From assembly GCA_039916225.1 (NCBI GenBank), contig JBDSLU010000377.1, forward strand, positions 1-9,182: 9,182 nt of DNA, written 5' to 3'. The notes beneath the pieces were generated by a model. The model saw only the letters and a list, made by a program, of their open reading frames with translations, made no database searches and was not told where the DNA came from. Numbering within the stretch: position 1 is the stretch's first letter; every line of letters begins with the position of its first letter. The DNA comes from JBDSLU01 sp039916225. GTDB taxonomy: Bacteria > Acidobacteriota > Vicinamibacteria > Vicinamibacterales > Vicinamibacteraceae. Positions 1 to 9,182 of the stretch are shown here, one piece after another. Made by a program: the position numbers and the translations under genes.

Positions 1-27
1 GCCGCCGTTCGCCGATGCGCGGGGCGC

Positions 28-49
28 GGCCGGGCATGGGAGCCCGGCC
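28..49 (-). terminator. GC-rich hairpin after ahcY, putative terminator
   Basis: A perfect 8-bp inverted repeat (GGCCGGGC, 6-nt loop, GCCCGGCC) begins 17 nt downstream of the ahcY stop codon on the minus strand. Its position at the end of the regulator-ahcY operon and its very stable stem suggest transcript termination or 3'-end protection. No T-tract follows on the minus strand, so it is not a canonical intrinsic terminator. Hairpins without a U-tract are common in high-GC genomes, but termination here is inferred. Confidence 0.5.
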
Positions 50-66
50 ACCGACCCCGCACTGTC

Positions 67-1604
<1,538 letters not shown>

Positions 1605-1605
<1 letters not shown>

Positions 1606-2567
1606 CAGCGGTCTCCTTGTAGTTCGTGAGTGAGCGATACGGGCTGGCGCGCGGACGCCAGGAACAGCGACGGCCCTTCGGCCGATGCTTCGGGGGCCAG
1701 CGACACGACGCGCGCCGCCTCGAAGCGCGCGCCCTGCAGCAGGCGAAAGAACTGCGGCTCGCCGAAGCCGAGCCAGACGTGGCCCATGCTCTGGCGGTAA
1801 TCCTCGCGATCGTGCGGCCGCATGTCGACGACGACGAGGCGGCCACCGGGCTTGAGGACGCGGTGCGCTTCCGCCAGCGCCCGGGCCGGGTCGGGCACGT
1901 GGTGCAGCACCAGCACCAGCAGCACGAGGTCGACGTCGGCATCGCCGATCGGCAGCGCCTCGAGCGTGCCCTGCCTGAGCTCGACGTTGGCGGGCACGAG
2001 ATCCTCGGCCGCAGCCAGCATCGGCGCCGAGGCGTCGACGCCGATGACGCGCGACACGAACGGCGCCACCAGCGACGACACATGGCCGGCGCCGCAGCCG
2101 AGATCGGCGACGACCCAGTCGGGATCGAGCAGACCGAGCAGGGCCTTGGCCGGCGTCGACGCGCCGAACAGCTCATCGCGCAACCGGCCCCACTGCCCTG
2201 CCGCACCGGCGAAGAACGCCTGCGAGGTAGCCCGCCGGGCGTCGAGGACGCGGGCCAGGCGGCGGGCATCGGCGGCCGCCGCCGGCGCCATGCCGACCTG
2301 ACCGCGCACGACCTGCCACAGCCCCCTGGCGGATTCGGGCAGCGCCGCGGCGTCGACGCTATAGAGCCGGCTGGTGGCCTCGCGCCGCGACGTGACCCAG
2401 CCTCCGTCGGACAGCGTCTTGAGGTGCCGGCTGACCGTCGACTGCGGCAGGCGCAGGACCTCGCACAGCTCGGAGACGGTGAGTTCGTGAGCCTCGAGCA
2501 CCGCCAGGACGCGCACCCGAATGGCGTCCGAGAGCACGGCAAGCTGGTCGAGGATGGGCGCGGTCAC
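1605..2567 (-). CDS. sahR: SahR-type ArsR/methyltransferase fusion regulator, linked to ahcY
   Basis: This 320-residue two-domain protein begins with an ArsR-type winged helix (about 5-75; helix-turn-helix around LTVSELCEVLRLPQSTVSRH, 29-48). It continues into a Class I methyltransferase-like Rossmann domain (about 120-305) with SAM/SAH motif I VVADLGCGAGH (152-162), an acidic residue ending the second strand (D178), an LHHVPDPARAL segment and PGG (240-242). This architecture matches SahR, a described repressor of SAM-cycle genes that leaves its operator when its methylase-like domain binds SAH. The stop overlaps the ahcY start, which strongly supports that role. The start is GTG; no ATG lies upstream in frame and no clear Shine-Dalgarno is visible. 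A palindromic candidate operator lies about 30-45 bp upstream, suggesting autoregulation. An active small-molecule methyltransferase is the alternative. The specific SahR assignment rests on architecture and context. Confidence 0.85.
1612..1618 (-). promoter_or_regulatory. Ribosome binding site of ahcY
   Basis: AAGGAGA lies 6 nt before the ahcY ATG, inside the last codons of the upstream regulator gene. It is the strongest Shine-Dalgarno match in the window and fixes the ahcY start. A strong site at an overlapping junction suggests that ahcY is translated more heavily than the regulator from the same mRNA. Confidence 0.85.
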
Positions 2568-2590
2568 AGGCTGGAGTCGGCCGCGCGGAC

Positions 2591-2611
2591 ATCATATCCG
2601 TCAAGCCGGAT
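2591..2611 (-). promoter_or_regulatory. Candidate promoter and operator of the sahR-ahcY operon
   Basis: A perfect inverted repeat, ATCCG-N6-CGGAT (2596-2611), lies 29-44 bp upstream of the GTG start in the 123-bp gap after the MOSC gene. Immediately downstream on the minus strand, and overlapping by one base, is TATGAT (2596-2591), a five-of-six match to the sigma-70 -10 box. No good -35 box sits at the usual distance. A repressor at the repeat would occupy the -35 to -10 spacer. The repeat is directly visible; its function as a SahR operator is inferred from its position. Confidence 0.5.
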
Positions 2612-2690
2612 GAAAGAATACATGGCCATCGACGCGTGGTCAACCCTGAAAGTCGCGACGCGGCGATGCCTCAACGGCGGAGTTGCCCGG

Positions 2691-3442
2691 TCACTTCCAC
2701 AGCAGGACGGGCTGCCCGACGGCAAGGCGCCCAGTCCGTGTCGACGTGCCGTAGACGCCGGCGTTGTTCTGGTTGGCCCGTACCACCGCCTTCAGCATCT
2801 CGGGCGCCGACGGTCCGCCATCCGGATCGATGTTCACCATGGCGCACCGGACGTCGCGTCGGGTGACGTTCACCGCCGGTGCCTCGTCCCCGTCGCCGAA
2901 CGTCAGCACGCCGCCGACCCAGTCGTCTTCCTCGAAGGGCACGCCGCGCGTGGATCGAACGAAGACGTTCGGGCGGAAGCGCCGGACATCGGCGGCGGTA
3001 CCGGCAAGCCGCCCGATTTCCTCGACGGTCGCGGCGCCGATGACGGAGATCGTCGCGTCGTCGAAGATGCCGTGTTTCAACTGCATCATCTCGACCAGCG
3101 CCCCGTGGCGACGGCCGACATCGGCGGCGAGGGCCTCGCCGAACGTCGGCAGGTCGTGCCCCTCCGGCGTTCGCACGTGCGTCGGTGCCACGTCGGCGTG
3201 CTCGGCGTCCAACCGCTGCGGGCCGTACTGCAGCAGCGCAGGCAGCCGGCCCGCCGTCAGCCACGGAAACGCTCCGCGGTCCGCCACCTTGCGCAAGGCA
3301 AGACGCCGATCGCCGTCGAGCCCGTGCCAGCCCAACGTCGCGGCGTCGAGCCGCTCGCCGCGCATCGACTTCACCGGATATCGGAAGAGGGCCTCGATGC
3401 GCCCGATCTCGACAGGGCGATCGCCTCGTGCCGCGATGGGCG

Positions 3443-3446
<4 letters not shown>
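2691..3446 (-). CDS. MOSC-domain protein (YcbX/mARC-like)
   Basis: This 251-residue protein has a MOSC N-terminal beta-barrel signature near the start (IEALFRYPVKSMRGERL, about 18-33) and then a MOSC domain. The conserved cysteine is C201 in RRDVRCAMVNIDPDGG, the position that binds the molybdenum cofactor in mARC/YcbX relatives, and the protein ends in the typical GQPVLLW strand. Relatives reduce N-hydroxylated compounds or carry sulfur or Moco. The 2Fe-2S ferredoxin domain of E. coli YcbX is absent, so a reductase role would need a separate electron donor. The GTG start overlaps the metH stop (GTGA), indicating co-translation, and no alternative start precedes the MOSC N-terminal motif. Only a weak GAGG lies upstream. 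The family assignment is firm, but substrate and reaction are unknown, and its link to methionine synthesis is not explained by known function. Confidence 0.88.
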
Positions 3447-7140
<3,694 letters not shown>

Positions 7141-7144
<4 letters not shown>

Positions 7145-8058
7145 GGTTTCGTTCCTGTGGCGAGCACGACGGCGAACGGACCGTCGGCCAGCGAGGCACC
7201 AGTGGCGGTGCGGATGTCGGTGAAGCCGGCAGTGGCGAGGAAGCCGGTGAGGGCGCGATCCTCGAAGCCGAGCCAGCGGTCGTCCAGGCGGTCGCGCACC
7301 CAGCCCTGGTCGTGCGCCCGCAAATCGAGGATCAGGACGCGGCCGCCCGGCGCCACCACTCGGTACGCCTCGGCCAAGGCGCGGGACGGGTCCTCGGCAT
7401 GGTGCAGCGCCTGGGAGAGCAGCACCACGTCGACGCTGGCGTCGGCCAGCGGCAACTGCTCGATCTCCCCCACTTCCCACGACACGTTGGTCACCCCGCG
7501 CCGCGTGGCCAGGGCACGGGCGCGAGCGAGGACGTCGGGCGATCGATCGACGGCGACGACGTGGGCGGCCCAGCGCGCCGTCTCGACGGTCAGGTAGCCC
7601 TCGCCGCAGCCCACGTCGGCGACGCGCCACGGTGGCAGGAGCAGGCCGAGCGCCCGTCCCCACGCCGCCCAGCTCCGGCCCGGCACCAGCTGCCCGAACT
7701 CGGTGCCGTGGGCGGCGAAGCGTTCCTTGCGCGCCCGCTGGACCTCGCCGAGCCTGGCGTCGTCAGCCTTGACCGCGGCATCCTCGGCGGCATCGGCGAA
7801 GTGACGTTCGAGCGCCGTCCAGACGTCGGCGAGCGCGGGCGTGGGACCAGCCGTGTAGTAGGCGAAACCGCCTTCGCGGGCCTCTTGGACGAGGCCGGCC
7901 TGACGTAGCAGGCCGAGATGCCTGGAGACGCCGGACTGCGCCAGGCCGAGCACCTGCGTGAGCTCGCTGACATTCAGGCGCTCGAGCGACAGCAGCCGGA
8001 GCATCCGGAGCCGGGCTCCATCCCCAAGCAGCCGGTAGAGCTCGGTTGCGGCCTTCAC
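7141..8058 (-). CDS. sahR: SahR-type ArsR/methyltransferase fusion regulator, linked to metH
   Basis: This 305-residue protein has an ArsR winged helix at 1-75 (LYRLLGDGARLRMLRLLSLE, then the helix-turn-helix NVSELTQVLGLAQSGVSRHL at 29-48). A charged linker (about 85-125) leads to a SAM/SAH-binding Rossmann domain with motif I VADVGCGEGY (146-155), D171 at the end of strand 2, LSQALHHAEDPSRAL (214-228) and PGG (237-239). A WLGF motif (262-265) is shared with the ahcY-linked paralogue, but overall the two are clearly diverged. ArsR-methyltransferase fusions of the SahR type repress SAM-cycle genes until SAH is bound; the 4-nt ATGA overlap with metH makes that role likely. The start is GTG with no Shine-Dalgarno. 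An ATG two bases upstream is out of frame and hits a stop at once. Whether the domain only senses SAH or also methylates something cannot be told from sequence. Confidence 0.85.
7152..7156 (-). promoter_or_regulatory. Ribosome binding site of metH
   Basis: AGGAA lies 7 nt before the ATG at 7144, within the final codons of the upstream regulator. It supports that ATG as the metH start over the long upstream in-frame extension, which has no homology to MetH and lies inside the regulator gene. Confidence 0.75.
7541..7660 (+). repeat. Direct repeat, copy 1 (inside the metH-linked regulator)
   Basis: This segment within the intact regulator matches 8773-8893 in the same orientation. By hand I count about 14 substitutions and one 1-nt gap over 121 aligned positions, roughly 88% identity. 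Similarity falls off abruptly at both ends. Confidence 0.85.
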
Positions 8059-8064
8059 ATCTAT

Positions 8065-8094
8065 GAATCTACATACGCAGATTCCACTTTACAA
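8065..8094 (-). promoter_or_regulatory. Candidate promoter and operator of the sahR-metH operon
   Basis: On the minus strand, TTGTAA (8094-8089) and TAGATT (8071-8066) are separated by 17 bp, each a four-of-six match to the sigma-70 boxes. A 20-bp imperfect palindrome (8065-8084; perfect 6-bp arms GAATCT and AGATTC, 16 of 20 positions symmetric) covers the spacer and the -10 box, ideal for an ArsR-type repressor. The predicted transcript start falls at or within a base or two of the GTG at 8058, which would make the mRNA leaderless. Palindrome and spacing are seen; promoter activity is inferred. Confidence 0.55.
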
Positions 8095-8147
8095 GGCAAA
8101 CTTGAGGTCAGACCAGTCGGTGCCGCCTGGCTCAACAGCTCTGTAGT

Positions 8148-8166
8148 TCGGCGCGCGACTCGCCGA
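8148..8166 (-). terminator. Small hairpin after the OsmC gene, possible terminator
   Basis: A perfect 6-bp inverted repeat (TCGGCG, 7-nt loop, CGCCGA) starts 2 nt after the OsmC-family stop codon on the minus strand. It may help separate that gene from the downstream regulator-metH operon. No T-run follows, and a stem this small can arise by chance at this base composition. Confidence 0.25.
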
Positions 8167-8168
8167 CC

Positions 8169-8636
8169 CTAAGTCTCTACTTCGATCACCGGCTCGCAGA
8201 CGATCGGAAAGGTCACGGAGTTGGCGATGTAGCAGCGGGTGTGAGCCTGCTGGTGGAGGCGCTCGGCGACAGCCGGGTCGCTCCCCTTCGCGATCGTCAC
8301 CCGAGGCCGCAGCACGATGCCGGTGAATCGACCCACGGTGGTCGCCTCGATCATCGTGCCGGTCGCCTCGTCCACGTATGCGGTGACGACGACCTTGGCC
8401 TCGGCGCAGAAATGGAGGTACCACAGCTTGTGGCACGCCGACGCCGCGGCGACGAGCAGCTCCTCCGGGTTCCAGCGATCGCGGTCGCCCTGGAACATCG
8501 GCACCGACGAGCCCATGATGTCGGGCTTGCCCTCGCCGCTGATGGTGTGTTGCCGCCCGTACTCGCGGTAGCTGCGGGTTCCAGCCCCGCGGTTGCCCGT
8601 CCACTCGACGCGGACGTTGTAGGTGTGCTCGGTCAT
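8169..8636 (-). CDS. OsmC family protein (thiol peroxidase-like)
   Basis: This 155-residue protein is close to the usual length for the family. Characteristic features are RWNPEELLVAAASACHKLWY (54-73) with C68 at the head of the central helix, and RCYIANSVTFPI (134-145) with C135, the position of the second family cysteine. C77 and C147 are additional cysteines. OsmC/Ohr relatives use the cysteine pair to reduce organic or lipid hydroperoxides; many OsmC-like proteins have no defined substrate. The ATG at 8636 is chosen over an in-frame start 27 codons upstream because GGAGA sits 8 nt before it and the family alignment begins there. It is transcribed in the same direction as the regulator-metH operon, with a 110-bp gap containing that operon's putative promoter. 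A functional link to methionine metabolism is not evident. Confidence 0.9.
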   Translation of the reverse strand: MTEHTYNVRVEWTGNRGAGTRSYREYGRQHTISGEGKPDIMGSSVPMFQGDRDRWNPEELLVAAASACHKLWYLHFCAEAKVVVTAYVDEATGTMIEATTVGRFTGIVLRPRVTIAKGSDPAVAERLHQQAHTRCYIANSVTFPIVCEPVIEVET

Positions 8637-8644
8637 GAACCCGG

Positions 8645-8649
8645 TCTCC
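8645..8649 (-). promoter_or_regulatory. Ribosome binding site of the OsmC-family gene
   Basis: GGAGA is 8 nt upstream of the ATG at 8636 and decides this start against the longer frame opening at 8717. Confidence 0.7.
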
Positions 8650-8766
8650 AGGCCAGCGTGTCGCCATGTTACCGCGACCGGCGGCCTTCCGGCGTCGTCG
8701 ACTGTCGCGTCCGGCACGTCGGGACGCGGGCCGGGCGGGCCACCGCTATCGCAGATTCAGCGTGGG

Positions 8767-8893
8767 TCCGCGGATCGATCGACGGCCACGACACGTGAGG
8801 CCCAGCGCGCGATCTTCGACGGTCAGGTCACCCTCGCCGCAGCCGACGTCGGCGACGCGCCACGGCGGCAGGAGCAGGCCGAGGGCGCGGCCC
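8767..8893 (-). pseudogene. Decayed fragment of a SahR-type methyltransferase domain
   Basis: The minus strand encodes GRALGLLLPPWRVADVGCG followed by EGDLTVE, almost identical to residues 134-160 of the intact regulator at 7141-8058 (the motif I region). A 1-nt insertion then shifts the frame. In the shifted frame the match resumes as ARWASRVVAVDRS before a stop. The winged helix, the rest of the Rossmann fold and the C-terminus are missing, so it cannot make a working regulator. A short ORF runs through it in one frame (8907 to 8746, 53 codons, ATG start), but its C-terminal third is out-of-frame sequence, so expression is doubtful. It is most likely a partial duplicate or the relic of a lost paralogue. 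Confidence 0.8.
8773..8893 (+). repeat. Direct repeat, copy 2 (the pseudogene)
   Basis: This is the second copy of the repeat at 7541-7660, about 1.2 kb away and in the same orientation, with the OsmC gene and the regulator's 5' half between them. Recombination between the copies would remove both. Confidence 0.85.
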
Positions 8894-8920
8894 GCCAAAT
8901 GCCTCATTCGGCCGAGCGGG

Positions 8921-9182
8921 TCACGGTCGTTTTGGCGCCGGCTGGCTCTTACCGTTCTGGTGCAGCACCAGGCCCGTGACAGCGCCAGACGCGTCCCGCG
9001 TGAAAGTCAGCTGAGCGTCAACGGCCTTCACGAAGAAGGCGTCCCGTTTCTCGGCGAACACCTCGAAGCGCGGCTGCCCGGTCGCCTGCACGAACAGGCG
9101 GCCGTCGTCCCGGGTCACGGTCAGGACGAACGTCGCGACCAGCGGGTAGGTGCCCACGTAGTCCGCGAGCGTCTCGGGCTCC
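8921..9182 (-). CDS. C-terminal end of a DUF3471-domain protein, probably a serine hydrolase
   Basis: Only the last 86 residues are present; the frame is open through the right edge of the window, so the true start lies outside. The pattern LADYVGTY..., FVLTVTRDDGRLFVQATGQP, FFVKAVDAQLTFTRD and VTGLVLHQNG matches DUF3471, a small beta-rich domain found at the C-terminus of secreted beta-lactamase-related (class C/PBP-like) serine hydrolases. The catalytic domain is not visible, so the hydrolase identity is inferred from the domain's usual partner. An internal GTG at 9157 is not a believable start because the domain's first strand (EPETLADYV) precedes it. The stop is followed within 30 bp by the regulator-derived pseudogene. 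Confidence 0.8.
   Translation of the reverse strand, partial: EPETLADYVGTYPLVATFVLTVTRDDGRLFVQATGQPRFEVFAEKRDAFFVKAVDAQLTFTRDASGAVTGLVLHQNGKSQPAPKRP

Noticed and set aside
7145..7663. N-terminal extension of the metH frame into the upstream regulator
   Set aside because: MetH homology begins at the ATG at 7144, which has a ribosome site; the extension is an out-of-frame reading of the regulator.
8059..8168. SAM or SAH riboswitch upstream of the regulator-metH operon
   Set aside because: I see no recognisable riboswitch core, and the likely promoter leaves essentially no leader in which one could fold.
8637..8717. Longer start for the OsmC-family gene
   Set aside because: The extra 27 residues are not family-like, and the Shine-Dalgarno sits directly before the internal ATG at 8636.

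Overview
The window comes from a GC-rich bacterial chromosome; third codon positions are almost all G or C, and long spurious open frames run antisense to the real genes. All genes I can support lie on the minus strand, so the transcriptional order is from high to low coordinates. The gene content (ArsR-methyltransferase fusion regulators beside metH and ahcY, and a serine-hydrolase-type DUF3471 tail) would fit a free-living soil bacterium such as an Acidobacteriota member. That taxonomic guess is weak, because no rRNA or other marker is present.

Layout, in order of transcription. (1) 9182-8921: the last 86 residues of a protein ending in a DUF3471-like domain; the rest lies outside the window. 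(2) 8893-8767: a decayed fragment about 88% identical, by hand alignment, to an internal piece of the methyltransferase domain of the intact regulator at 8058-7141. (3) 8636-8169: an intact OsmC-family protein. (4) 8058-3443: a SahR-type regulator (ArsR winged helix plus methyltransferase-like domain) whose stop codon overlaps the start of full-length cobalamin-dependent methionine synthase metH, which in turn overlaps the GTG start of a MOSC-domain protein ending at 2691. (5) 2567-67: a second, divergent SahR-type regulator whose stop overlaps the start of ahcY, followed by a strong GC hairpin.

The core of the window is the S-adenosylmethionine cycle. AhcY splits S-adenosylhomocysteine (SAH) to homocysteine and adenosine, and MetH remethylates homocysteine to methionine. 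Each enzyme gene has its own upstream, translationally coupled ArsR-methyltransferase regulator. In the described SahR family the methyltransferase-like domain senses SAH and relieves repression of SAM-cycle genes. Each regulator gene is preceded by a different palindrome placed within a plausible promoter, which suggests autoregulated operons with distinct operator specificity. The SahR system itself is known. The less ordinary points here are the paired paralogues, the possible leaderless start of the metH-linked regulator, the coupling of metH to a MOSC gene, and the broken third copy of regulator sequence. No mobile element, CRISPR array, tRNA or rRNA was seen.
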